From NCBI RefSeq assembly GCF_000336615.1, contig NZ_AOLW01000015.1, positions 407,263 through 471,262 on the forward strand: 64,000 nucleotides of DNA. Direction: 5' to 3'. Numbering within the stretch: position 1 is the first letter of the stretch; every line of letters starts with the position of its first letter. Source of the stretch: Haloarcula amylolytica JCM 13557 (lineage in GTDB: Archaea > Halobacteriota > Halobacteria > Halobacteriales > Haloarculaceae). Positions 23,954 through 32,281 of this stretch are shown in pieces. Under the pieces are notes generated by a model that was given only the letters and a program-made list of their open reading frames with translations, ran no database searches and was not told where the DNA came from. The translations under genes and the position numbers were made by a program.

Positions 23954-25120
23954 ATGTTCAAGACAGGCGCGGGCGTGCTCGCGGACAGGCGGCGGCTTCC
24001 CACGGCCGTACGGGCGGTACTGGGATACTACGCGGACACCGGCGTGTTCGACGCCGGCAGCCTCTCGCTGAAATCCGAGATCGACGACCGCACCGAGGCG
24101 ATGGTCGACGACGTGACCGACCGCATCGAGGACGCCCTCGAAGACGAGTTCGGCCGTCCGGTCGAGTTCTCCTATGACACGAAGCTCATCCTGCCCGCGC
24201 AGCTGACGCTCGGCTACGTCTACCGCAACGCCCGTCAGCAGGCACCCGGCGACCCCGTTATCGACGCTATCGCCGACGGCGTGCCGACTGTCGACGAGAC
24301 GGCACTGGAAAAGGGGCCGGCACAGGACCTCGCGCCCCGCGAGATGGTCGTCCGCGCCGAGCAGATGACTCGCCTCTCCATCGAGGCGCTCATCGACGGC
24401 GACATGCGCGACGCCATCAACGACGACGAGTTCGAAGATTTCGAGGTTGACTTTGACGCGAGTGAAGCCGACCGCCGCCGCGTCGCCGAGGTCGCCCAAT
24501 CCGCGCTACAGTCCCACCTCGACGGCCTGTTGGAGGATATGCCACCTGTCGTCGAGAACGCCTACCAGTGGGCCGTCGACTACAGCGAGGCCCATCAGGA
24601 CCGCGACGGCTACTTCCGGGAGCTGATGACCGCGGCCGAGGACGGTGACGAGGACTCTCTGACCGATATCCGCGAGGAGTACAAGTTCGCCGAGTACGAC
24701 GAGGAGCCGGCGACACTCACCGAGACCGAAAAGGAACTCCCCTACAGCAAGACCCAGTACGCCCGCGTCGGCGTCCTCTACGACGGGATGCTGGACCTCT
24801 ACCGACTCGCCGGCCTCGATATCGACGACGAGTTCGCGAAGGCCATCGTCCTCGCCATCATCGGTGCGCAGGTGTGGCTCGACGATGTCGACGACTACGA
24901 GGACGACCGCGCGGAGGGGCAACTGACGCCAGTCACCGCCGAGTACCTGCTCGCGCCCGACGACGAAGCCGCCTATCGGCGCGTCGTCGACGTGACCGAA
25001 CAGTATCTCGACCTCGCGAAGTCGTACGCGACGGCCGCCGACTCGCCGCTGACCGGCGTCGCTGTCGAGTACATCTACCGCTCCGGCGACCCGGACGTCC
25101 TACCCGGCAAGCCCGAGTAG
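23954..25120 (+). CDS. Uncharacterised helical protein with a prenyl-synthase-like Asp-rich motif
   Basis: The protein has 388 residues starting MFKTGAGVLADRRRLPTAVR. It is strongly acidic and predicted helical throughout. Near residues 309-317 it has LDDVDDYEDD in a hydrophobic context (AKAIVLAIIGAQVW just before), which resembles the metal-binding Asp motif of isoprenoid synthases. A second clear motif is not seen. The divergent neighbour is a geranylgeranyl reductase. I do not recognise a named family; a role in prenyl chain handling is a hypothesis only. Confidence 0.65.
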   Translation: MFKTGAGVLADRRRLPTAVRAVLGYYADTGVFDAGSLSLKSEIDDRTEAMVDDVTDRIEDALEDEFGRPVEFSYDTKLILPAQLTLGYVYRNARQQAPGDPVIDAIADGVPTVDETALEKGPAQDLAPREMVVRAEQMTRLSIEALIDGDMRDAINDDEFEDFEVDFDASEADRRRVAEVAQSALQSHLDGLLEDMPPVVENAYQWAVDYSEAHQDRDGYFRELMTAAEDGDEDSLTDIREEYKFAEYDEEPATLTETEKELPYSKTQYARVGVLYDGMLDLYRLAGLDIDDEFAKAIVLAIIGAQVWLDDVDDYEDDRAEGQLTPVTAEYLLAPDDEAAYRRVVDVTEQYLDLAKSYATAADSPLTGVAVEYIYRSGDPDVLPGKPE

Positions 25121-25188
25121 GCGCACGAACGACAGCGACTCGACCCAAACGCCAGAGTTTATATCCCGCCGCCCGCACCGGAATTTGA

Positions 25189-25737
25189 ATGCTTCACTCG
25201 TGGGTGGGCAGGGTCGTCGCTATCTGTGGACTGTTGGCCGTGCTGTTCGCGCTCATGGTCGGATTCGGTGCGGCCACGCCCGCTCCGGCGCTGGGTGACT
25301 ACCCAGCCGAGGACGCACTGGCCGAGGACTACGACAGCCACGTCGGCGAGTACGTTCAGGTGACCGGCACGGTCAGTGGGACCAGCCCCGTCGAAATCGC
25401 CGTCGAGTACGAGTACGCTACTGGCGGCGAGCGCCACAGCGGGACGCTCACAGTCACGGTCCGGAACGTCGGCACAGCCGTCGCCGAAGGCGAATCGCTG
25501 CAGGTGTATGGCACGCTCGGCTCGGACCGGACTATCACCGCGGAGAACAGCGTGAGCGTCCCGGCGATGAACTACGCTGCGATGTACCTCGTGTCCGCCC
25601 TCGCTGGCCTGTGGACCCTCGGGCGACTGATCTGTGGCTGGCGGCTTGACTGGCAAACGGGGGCACTGTGCCGGCGTGAAGAGCCGCTCAGGCCGATACG
25701 AGCGCTCCTTACGATGATGCGGGAGGTACGTGCCTGA
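25189..25737 (+). CDS. Membrane-anchored protein with an OB-like extracellular domain
   Basis: The protein has 182 residues starting MLHSWVGRVVAICGLLAVLF. An N-terminal hydrophobic segment (residues 8-28) is a signal or anchor. A beta-rich middle (EDYDSHVGEYVQVTGTVSGT to LQVYGTLGSDRTITAENSVS) has the alternation of an OB fold. A second helix lies at about residues 127-150, then a basic tail with RALLTMMREVRA. It resembles tOB-type small-molecule or nucleic-acid binding domains, but the family is not certain. Its stop overlaps the next gene start (TGATG). Confidence 0.65.
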   Translation: MLHSWVGRVVAICGLLAVLFALMVGFGAATPAPALGDYPAEDALAEDYDSHVGEYVQVTGTVSGTSPVEIAVEYEYATGGERHSGTLTVTVRNVGTAVAEGESLQVYGTLGSDRTITAENSVSVPAMNYAAMYLVSALAGLWTLGRLICGWRLDWQTGALCRREEPLRPIRALLTMMREVRA

Positions 25738-26222
25738 TGCCGGATCTACTCTCGCACGCTTTCATCGCGTTCACCATCTGCACCCTCCTGTCACTGCGGT
25801 ACGACTGGCTCTCTGGGGAGTACGTCACCGTTGGGATGGCCGGCGCGTTCATCCCGGACATGGCGAAGATCAAGCTTCTCGTGGATGCTGCAACCGTCGA
25901 GGCAGCACTGGATATCCCGTTCGACTGGCTGGGCGTCCATACGCTCGGCGGCGCTCTCGTCGCCGTCCTCGTCGGCGTGGTCGTAGTGAACCGCTCCGAC
26001 CGACGCCGCGTGTTCGGTCTGCTGTCGCTCGGAGCGGCCAGTCACCTGTTTGCCGATGCGCTCCTGCTGAAAGCCTCTGGGCGGTCCTACGAAGTGCTGT
26101 GGCCGCTGACGCAGTACCACCCGCCGACGCCGGGACTGTATCTGAGTACGGATATCTGGCTTACTGGGGTCACCGGTTCCGTTGCAGTGGCGGCCTATCT
26201 CCTCGTACAGTACAGAGCGTAG
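25737..26222 (+). CDS. YdjM/LexA-binding-type membrane metal-dependent hydrolase
   Basis: The protein has 161 residues starting MPDLLSHAFIAFTICTLLSL. LLSHAF near the N terminus, GAFIPDMAKI near residue 37 and SHLFADALLLK near residue 101 supply the His and Asp of the family signature. About four helices span the membrane. The enzyme activity of this family is largely unproven. It is coupled by TGATG to the preceding OB-like gene. Confidence 0.82.
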   Translation: MPDLLSHAFIAFTICTLLSLRYDWLSGEYVTVGMAGAFIPDMAKIKLLVDAATVEAALDIPFDWLGVHTLGGALVAVLVGVVVVNRSDRRRVFGLLSLGAASHLFADALLLKASGRSYEVLWPLTQYHPPTPGLYLSTDIWLTGVTGSVAVAAYLLVQYRA

Positions 26223-26244
26223 CGCCACTTCCCTCGCCCCTCCC

Positions 26245-27615
26245 TCAGCGCTTCCCCAACGCCGTCTGGAACACGCGCTGGGCTCGCTCGTAGGCGGCGT
26301 TCCGGTCGACGATTGGATGTGGGTATTCCGGTGCCAGTTCCTCGCGCTCGCCGTCCGAGAGCGTCGGCCAGTCGACGATTTTGTTCGCCGGAACGTCGCG
26401 AAGCTCTGGCACATACTCCGTGACGTAGTCCGCCCCGCTGTCGTACTTGCTCATCTGTGCGACCGGGTCGAAGATACGTACGTCCACGGAGTCGGTCCCG
26501 GTCGATGCTGTCCACTGCCAGTTCGCGGCGTTGCTGGCGGGATCGTGGTCGACGAGCTTCCGGCGGAAATGACGGGCCCCCTCGCGCCAGTCCACGAGGA
26601 GATGCTTCGTGAGGAAGGAAGCGACGTTCTGACGCGGTCGGTTGTGGATGTATCCCTCCCGTTCGAGCTGGCGCATGCCAGCGTCGACGAACGGATACCC
26701 CGTTTCGCCACGCTTCCAGGCCCCGACGTTGTCCTCGTCGTTTTCCCATTCGATGGGGTTCGGGAACGCCTTGTAGTTCTCCGACAGCAATGTGGGGTTG
26801 TAGTACAGTAGATGGTAGTTCTGCTCGCGCCAGGAGAGTTCGTAGCGGTACTTCTGGATGTTCCGCTGGGCGTCGCCGGTGGCTTCGGCGTGGCGGTCGG
26901 ACGCGTCGCGCCACATCTCTCGGACACCGATCATCCCCGCAGCGAGATACGGCGACATACGCGAGACGGCGCTGGTGGGCCGCTCGACGGCGGCCTGCAT
27001 ATCGTCGCGAGTGTCGTTGTACGTCTCGATACCACCGGCGAGAAAGTCGTCGTACCGCTGCCGTGCGCCCTCGTAGCCGGGCGTCGGCAGGTCGATATCC
27101 GTATCGATGGTCGGAGCCGTCGTCGGCTCCGAGACGTCGACGAGCGAATCCGCCTCCGGCCGGTCCACCGGCGGTAGCTTGTGGTGGGCCTGCCAGTCGT
27201 CGTAGAACCGGCTGTGGTTCTCGTATTGGCTATCGAGCCCCGCCGGGTCGACGAGTACGAGGTCGGTCAGCGACTTCGTCGGGAGCGCCTCGTCGACCCG
27301 CCGCTGACGGTTCCGCCGCGCGGGCCGGTAGTGCTCGTTGTAGTACACCTTGCTAGCGTCGTACTCCTTGACGATATCCGAGAGCACATCGACGGCAGAG
27401 CCCTCCCTGACGAGCAAGTCCCCGCCGTGGTCCCGGTAGGCCTGTTTCAGCGCTCGAACGCCGGCCAGGAGGAACGCCCGCTGTCGCTTCCCGGCGCTTG
27501 ACAGCAGGTCCGTGTCGAGAACGTACACCGGCAACACCTCGTCGTCTGCGGCGGCGGCAGTCAACCCCCGGTTGTCCGGTATCCGGAGATCACGCTGGTG
27601 CCAGAAGACGTACAT
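26245..27615 (-). CDS. phr: Deoxyribodipyrimidine photolyase (cryptochrome/photolyase family)
   Basis: The protein has 456 residues starting MYVFWHQRDLRIPDNRGLTA. Residues 1-125 form the antenna-binding alpha/beta domain. The FAD domain includes RMSPYLAAGMIGVREMW and the signature RQNVASFLTKHLLVDWREGA then DPASNAANWQWTASTGTDSV, the CPD-photolyase FAD and DNA contacts. It repairs cyclobutane dimers using light, which suits a sunlit hypersaline habitat. Confidence 0.94.
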   Translation of the reverse strand: MYVFWHQRDLRIPDNRGLTAAAADDEVLPVYVLDTDLLSSAGKRQRAFLLAGVRALKQAYRDHGGDLLVREGSAVDVLSDIVKEYDASKVYYNEHYRPARRNRQRRVDEALPTKSLTDLVLVDPAGLDSQYENHSRFYDDWQAHHKLPPVDRPEADSLVDVSEPTTAPTIDTDIDLPTPGYEGARQRYDDFLAGGIETYNDTRDDMQAAVERPTSAVSRMSPYLAAGMIGVREMWRDASDRHAEATGDAQRNIQKYRYELSWREQNYHLLYYNPTLLSENYKAFPNPIEWENDEDNVGAWKRGETGYPFVDAGMRQLEREGYIHNRPRQNVASFLTKHLLVDWREGARHFRRKLVDHDPASNAANWQWTASTGTDSVDVRIFDPVAQMSKYDSGADYVTEYVPELRDVPANKIVDWPTLSDGEREELAPEYPHPIVDRNAAYERAQRVFQTALGKR

Positions 27616-27714
27616 ACCTCACATTGGGGATACCGGCATATGGGTCCGAACCCGATACTATTGTGTGTGTGAGTCAAGGCCACAGCACAGTCTGTGGTCG
27701 GGACACTGAGACCG

Positions 27715-28499
27715 CTACGCGGGCTTGTGAACGAGGTAGCAGTACTGCGTGAAACTGAAAAAGGTCTCCCCGTGGGCCGCCTGTTCTCGGAGGTCATCGG
27801 CCCAGGCCTGTGCCGCTGTTGGCCCGAAGCTTCGTGGTCGGCCGCGTAGTCCTCGATGAACGCCATGAGGTGGGCCGCGAAGGTGTCGTCGAGGCTGGTG
27901 TTGACGATGGCGTTCGGTTCGACCCGGTCAATCGTCAGTCCGGCCCCGCGGAGGTGCGGGGCGAGGCGGGAGCCCAGCCGCGGGTGCGGGCAGTGGTCGT
28001 CGAAGGCATCGAGAACGCGCGCCATTCGCTCGGGATTGGGGCTGCGCCACACCAGCGAAGAAAAGTCGGCGTCACAGACGACGGCAGACCCGCCGGGTCG
28101 GAGGACGCGGGCCAGTTCCGAAAGCGCTGAATCAACCGATTCGAGGTACTCAAACACCTGTACTGCGACGGCCGCGTCAACCGATCCATCGGCCACTGGG
28201 AGGTCATCGGCGTTTCCCTGTGCTAGAGTCACCTGCGGTAGCGGGGCACAGCGCGCTCGGGCGAGTTCGAGCATCGCCTTGCTCCGGTCGATACCGTGAA
28301 CGTGTCCCGCATTGCCGACCGTCCAGCCGATCTCTGCCGGCTCAAAGCCCGGCCCACAGCCGATAGAGAGAACCTTGTCGCCTGGTTCGGGCGCGAACAG
28401 GTCCCGTACTCGCTCCCGTCGCGCCACGGCCGCCGGCGTGCTGTATATCGCTTCCTCTTGCCGGGCTTCCGCCTCGTCGTAGTCGAGTGTGCCGCCCAT
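27715..28499 (-). pseudogene. SAM-dependent methyltransferase with a frameshift near its C terminus
   Basis: From the ATG at 28499 the protein reads MGGTLDYDEAEARQEEAIYS, with VLSIGCGPGFEPAEIG (SAM motif I), VHGIDRSKAM and GSVDAAVAVQVFEYLESVDS. After IEDYAADHEA, near 27825-27833, the frame goes wrong: the expected end, GPTAAQAWADDLREQAAHGE then TFFSFTQYCYLVHKPA to a TAG at 27715, is in the other frame. One base appears to be missing. The unshifted frame instead runs on as low-quality sequence into the photolyase gene (27561). It could be a real mutation or a sequencing error. Family: methyltransferase type 11. Confidence 0.8.
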
Positions 28500-28629
28500 T
28501 TCCGTACACTGCCCATTCAGCTGTCATAAATAAAACCATTCGGTAGCGTTGCACTCGACTCAACTCGGCCCTGGGATTTACTACTGAGAAACCGTCACTG
28601 TTACCGGTTCAAATAGAACCACCAGTATA

Positions 28630-28733
28630 CGGCGGCCGCAGGCCGCCGTTTCACGACTTCGCGGCGCGCCGCGAAGTCGCCTTTTTAGCGTAGATTTTTG
28701 GGCGGGGGTTGAGCGCTCGCCAGTGGCGAGCGC
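28630..28733. terminator. Three consecutive strong hairpins between korB and the methyltransferase
   Basis: CGGCGGCC-GCA-GGCCGCCG (28630-28648) is a perfect 8-bp stem. A 24-bp perfect palindrome GACTTCGCGGC.GCCGCGAAGTC occupies 28655-28678. GCGCTCGCC-AGT-GGCGAGCGC (28713-28733) extends outwards through GGGGGTT/AACCCCC. T-runs (CTTTTTAG, ATTTTTGG) lie between them. The block sits just after the korB stop and could terminate that transcript, although three such stems in 104 bp is more than termination needs. Confidence 0.5.
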
Positions 28734-28757
28734 GAACCCCCCGTCGAAAAAGGTGGT

Positions 28758-29621
28758 CTAGTAGAACTCGCGGACGAGATCCATCGCGCCCTCGGGCGCG
28801 CCGTCGGGGATCTCGGCCATCGAGCCTTCGACGCCTTCGCGTTCCTCGAAGGGGACGGAGTCCTCGTCCTGGTAGAGGACGCCCATGTACTCCTTGTCGC
28901 TTTCGAGGATCTTGTCCTTGGCCTGGTCGCGGTCCGCGGGGTCGTGGTCGGTGTCGTCGAGGTCCACGATGGCGTCGCGGAAGTAGTCGTAGGTGTCGAC
29001 GTCGTTGAACGTCACACACGGCGAGTAGACGTTGACGAAGCCGAAGCCGTCGTGCTCGACGGCCTGCTTGACGATCTCGGCGTGACGCTGTGCGTTCGAG
29101 GAGAACGACTGCGCGATGAACGTGGCACCAGAGGCCAGCGCCAGCGCCTTCGGGTTGACCGGCGGCTGGTTTGGACCGTCGGGCGAGGTGGATGTCTCGA
29201 AGTCCTCTCGCGAGGTCGGCGAGGCCTGCCCCTTGGTCAGCCCGTAGATTCGGTTGTCCATCACGACGTAGCTCATGTCGACGTTCCGGCGGACGGCGTG
29301 GATGAAGTGGCCGGCACCGATGGAGTACCCGTCACCGTCGCCGCCCGAGACCATCACTTCGAGGTCCGGGTTGGCCATCTTCACGCCGATGCCCACCGGC
29401 AGGGCGCGGCCGTGGACGCCGTGAAGGGCGTAGCTGTGCATGTACGTCCCGATCTTGCCGGAACAGCCGATACCGGCGACGATGAAGGTGTTGTCGGGGT
29501 CGTTGCCCGTCTCCGCCAGCGCCTTCATCATGCCGTTCATCGTCCCGAAGTCACCGCAGCCGGGACACCAGGTCGGTTGCTTGTCGGATTTGAAGTCTGT
29601 GAAGCGAACGTCGGAACTCAT
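28758..29621 (-). CDS. korB: 2-oxoacid:ferredoxin oxidoreductase beta subunit (probably 2-oxoglutarate)
   Basis: The protein has 287 residues starting MSSDVRFTDFKSDKQPTWCP. WCPGCGDFG and GIGCSGKIGTY place the Cys ligands of the [4Fe-4S] cluster. VSGGDGDGYSIGAGHFIHAV and the following VMDNRIYGLTKGQASPT form the thiamine diphosphate site. It catalyses oxidative decarboxylation of a 2-oxoacid to acyl-CoA with ferredoxin as acceptor, replacing the NAD-linked dehydrogenase complex in haloarchaea. Its start overlaps the korA stop by ATGA. Confidence 0.92.
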   Translation of the reverse strand: MSSDVRFTDFKSDKQPTWCPGCGDFGTMNGMMKALAETGNDPDNTFIVAGIGCSGKIGTYMHSYALHGVHGRALPVGIGVKMANPDLEVMVSGGDGDGYSIGAGHFIHAVRRNVDMSYVVMDNRIYGLTKGQASPTSREDFETSTSPDGPNQPPVNPKALALASGATFIAQSFSSNAQRHAEIVKQAVEHDGFGFVNVYSPCVTFNDVDTYDYFRDAIVDLDDTDHDPADRDQAKDKILESDKEYMGVLYQDEDSVPFEEREGVEGSMAEIPDGAPEGAMDLVREFY

Positions 29622-31378
29622 TGTGTTGCCTCCGCGGGTGTGTCAAGCGTTTGCTTGATCTCTGTCGCCAGTTCGTCTGCCTTGAACCGCACGCCGTTGT
29701 ACTTGTTGATGCGCTGAACCCGTTCGAGAACGTCGTGTTCGATGACGTCCGCGAACTGGCCGGTGGCGTTACACTCGACGACGATGACGTCCTCTGCGGC
29801 TTCGATCTCTTCGGAGAGGTCCGGCCGCGGGAAGATGTACGGCACCGAGAGGAACCGCACGTCGTAGCCGTCCTCCTCCAGCAGTGTCAGCCCCTCGCGC
29901 AGAGCCCCCTCGTTGGAGCCCCAGGAGATGACGAGGGTGTCGGCGTCGGGGTCGCCGAACTCGCGGTAGTCGAAGTCTTCCTGCTCGCGGGCGGTCTCGA
30001 CTTTCCGCTGGCGCTTGTCGACCTGTTCGATGCGCACGTCCGTGTCCTCGGTCCGGCGACCGAGTTCGTCGTGTTCGAGGCCGGTCGTCATGTGCGCGCC
30101 GTCGGTCGTGCCGGGGAACGCACGCGGCGAAACCCCGTCGGCGGCCGCGAAGTGGGCCTGGAAACGGCCCTTCTCGTCCAGCCAGGTGTCGATCTCGTCC
30201 TCGTCGACGACCTTCCCGCGGTCGATCTCGACCTCGTCCATGTCGAAGGTGTCGGGCGAGAACGTCTGTTCCGTCACGGCCATCGCGAGGTCCGAAACGA
30301 GGAACACCGGTGTCTGGTACTTCTCGGCGAGGTTGAACGCCTCGACGGTCTTCCAGAAGCACTCCGAGACGGTCGTCGGCGCGACGACGAAGCGCGGAAT
30401 CTCGCCGTGGCCGCCGTACAGCGTCATGTTGAGGTCGCCCTGTTCCTGCTTGGTCGGCATCCCGGTCGAGGGACCGGAACGCATCACGTCACAGATGACC
30501 AGCGGCGTCTCGCTGGTGGCGACAAGCCCGAACGTCTCGGTCATCAGGTCGATACCCGGACCGGACGTAGCGGTCATGGCTCGGGCACCGGCGCGGGCCG
30601 CACCGAGGGCCATGTTGATGGCGGAGAGTTCGTCCTCGGCCTGGACGACCTTGCCGCCGAACTGGTCGACGCGGCCGGTCATGTACTCCATCACGTCCGT
30701 CGCCGGTGTGATGGGGTAGCCGGAGTAGAAGCGACAGCCGGCGGCGATAGCGCCCATGCCGATGGCCTCGTCGCCGTTGAGGAGCACGTAGTCCTCGTCG
30801 GTGGTCTCCATGTCGTAGTCGAACTCGCCGTACTCCTCCTGGACGTAGTGTTGTCCCTTCCGGGCGGCTTCCTTGTTGTTCTCGACGATGGCCTCGCCCT
30901 TGTCGCCGAAGCGCTTTTCGAGGCTTTCGTCGAGGTTCTCGATGGGGAAGCCGGTGACCTCACACGCCGCACCGAGGGCGACGACGTTGAGCATGATGGC
31001 CCCACCCGCGTCCTCGGCGAGTCGTTTCAGCGGTACTTCGAGTGCCGTCGCGTCGCCGGGCACTTCCACGTCCTGCATCGTCGAGCGCTCGCCGTCGTAG
31101 ATGATGACGGAATCCTCGTGGAGTTCGTCCTCGTTCTCGTGGATGGTGCGCTCGGTGAGTGCGATCAGGATGTCCAGGCGGTCGACGACACTCTCAACCC
31201 GGTCGACTGACGTCCGTACCTTGTAGGCAGTGTACCCGCCGCGGATGCGGGAGGCGAAGTCCTTTGAGGTGAAGACGTGTCGACCAGCCCGGGAGAGTGC
31301 CTGCGCGAAAATCTTCCCGGTGGAGTCGATTCCATCGCCGGCTTCGCCGCCGATGGCCCAGTTCAGGTCCTCTGGCAT
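29618..31378 (-). CDS. korA: 2-oxoacid:ferredoxin oxidoreductase alpha subunit (gamma-alpha fusion)
   Basis: The protein has 586 residues from the ATG at 31378 (MPEDLNWAIGGEAGDGIDST). Residues 1-190 are the gamma domain (GGEAGDGIDSTGKIFAQALS). The rest is the alpha domain, with GCRFYSGYPITPATDVMEYM, MTATSGPGIDLMTET and the C-terminal VVECNATGQFADVIEHDVLE. Both halves are those of the two-subunit haloarchaeal enzyme. Choice of 2-oxoglutarate over pyruvate rests on my memory of the korA N terminus and is moderate. Upstream direct repeats at 31445-31478 may be an operator. Confidence 0.92.
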   Translation of the reverse strand: MPEDLNWAIGGEAGDGIDSTGKIFAQALSRAGRHVFTSKDFASRIRGGYTAYKVRTSVDRVESVVDRLDILIALTERTIHENEDELHEDSVIIYDGERSTMQDVEVPGDATALEVPLKRLAEDAGGAIMLNVVALGAACEVTGFPIENLDESLEKRFGDKGEAIVENNKEAARKGQHYVQEEYGEFDYDMETTDEDYVLLNGDEAIGMGAIAAGCRFYSGYPITPATDVMEYMTGRVDQFGGKVVQAEDELSAINMALGAARAGARAMTATSGPGIDLMTETFGLVATSETPLVICDVMRSGPSTGMPTKQEQGDLNMTLYGGHGEIPRFVVAPTTVSECFWKTVEAFNLAEKYQTPVFLVSDLAMAVTEQTFSPDTFDMDEVEIDRGKVVDEDEIDTWLDEKGRFQAHFAAADGVSPRAFPGTTDGAHMTTGLEHDELGRRTEDTDVRIEQVDKRQRKVETAREQEDFDYREFGDPDADTLVISWGSNEGALREGLTLLEEDGYDVRFLSVPYIFPRPDLSEEIEAAEDVIVVECNATGQFADVIEHDVLERVQRINKYNGVRFKADELATEIKQTLDTPAEATQ

Positions 31379-31444
31379 TATATCCCTCGGGTAGCCAGCG
31401 TGGCAGGAAAAGCCTTCCGTAACCGCCCGCGCGCGCACTACTCG

Positions 31445-31478
31445 GTTTCGAGTGAATTCCGCCGTAGTTTCGAGTGAA
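31445..31478. promoter_or_regulatory. Direct repeat GTTTCGAGTGAA x2, candidate operator upstream of korA
   Basis: GTTTCGAGTGAA occurs at 31445-31456 and again, identically, at 31467-31478, a 22-bp phase that places both on one face of the helix. On the korA strand the motif reads TTCACTCGAAAC. The pair lies 67-100 nt ahead of the korA ATG and about 105 nt ahead of the divergent oxidoreductase, in a non-coding gap. A regulator binding here could act on one or both genes. Confidence 0.45.
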
Positions 31479-31583
31479 AACCGGCATAATAACCCGTCTG
31501 TGGGAAAGAACCGGCAATTAACACCGAATAACGTGACACTCCGCGACCGTAACCCCCTTGCCCAGTCACGGTCACTTGCCGGT

Positions 31584-32219
31584 ATGGATGAACGAGTCCT
31601 CGACGTGGTTGCCGTCCGAGACGTCGGACCAGACACCGTGGCGATTGACTTCGAGACGCCGGACGCCTTCGACGCACAGCCGGGTCAGTTCGTCAAGCTG
31701 ACGCTGACCGTTGACGGGGAAGACATCTCGCGGTTCTACACCATCTCCTCACCGACGGTCGAGGAGGCGTTCGAGATTACTGTCGGTATCGACCCCGACG
31801 GCGAGTTGGCACCACAACTCGGCGCGCTCGAAGCGGGCGACGGCGTCCGCATCGCCGGCCCGTTCGGTTCGGATTACTACGAGGGCGAGAGCCGCGTCGT
31901 CGTGCTCGCCGGCGGTCCCGGGGTCGGCCCGGCGGTCGGGATCGCCGAGCGTGCGCTGGACGACGGCAACGAGGCCGCAGTCGTGTACCAGGACGACGCG
32001 CCGATCCACGAGGACCGACTGGACGCGCTCGCCAAGGCCGGGGCGCTCGTCTCGGTCATCGACGACGACGAGCCCCTGACTGAGCCGGTCGCCGAGGCCG
32101 TCGAGGACGGCGGTCAAGTGTTCATCTACGGCTTCGCGGACTTCCTCGAGGCCGCCGCGGAAGCGCTCGAGGCCGCCGGCGTCAGCACTGACGACGCGAA
32201 GGTCGAGAACTTCGGATAG
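31584..32219 (+). CDS. FAD-dependent oxidoreductase (ferredoxin reductase-like)
   Basis: The protein has 211 residues from the ATG at 31584 (MDERVLDVVAVRDVGPDTVA). RFYTISSPT is the flavin-binding RxYS-type motif near residue 53. VVVLAGGPGVGPAVGIAERA near residues 108-127 is the nucleotide-binding loop, and VFIYGFADF is the C-terminal strand. It lacks the [2Fe-2S] domain of the larger reductases. It is divergent from korAB, which produces reduced ferredoxin, so a role in ferredoxin/NAD(P) exchange is an attractive inference. Confidence 0.85.
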   Translation: MDERVLDVVAVRDVGPDTVAIDFETPDAFDAQPGQFVKLTLTVDGEDISRFYTISSPTVEEAFEITVGIDPDGELAPQLGALEAGDGVRIAGPFGSDYYEGESRVVVLAGGPGVGPAVGIAERALDDGNEAAVVYQDDAPIHEDRLDALAKAGALVSVIDDDEPLTEPVAEAVEDGGQVFIYGFADFLEAAAEALEAAGVSTDDAKVENFG

Positions 32220-32281
32220 GTCGGTCGAGGGCCGTGTCGCCGGGCGGTCCTGACTTCACCGATGGATAACCGAGAGCGATG

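Noticed and set aside
27561-27714. Unshifted C-terminal end of the methyltransferase extending into photolyase
   Set aside because: The translation there is low-complexity and the family C terminus lies in another frame, so the extension is a frameshift artefact.
28630-28733. CRISPR-like repeat block
   Set aside because: The stems are different from one another and no spacer-repeat periodicity exists.
29621-31210. 529-residue plus-strand frame opposite korA
   Set aside because: Codon structure is explained by the high-GC korA gene on the other strand, and the translation is Val/Asp/His-rich without recognisable motifs.
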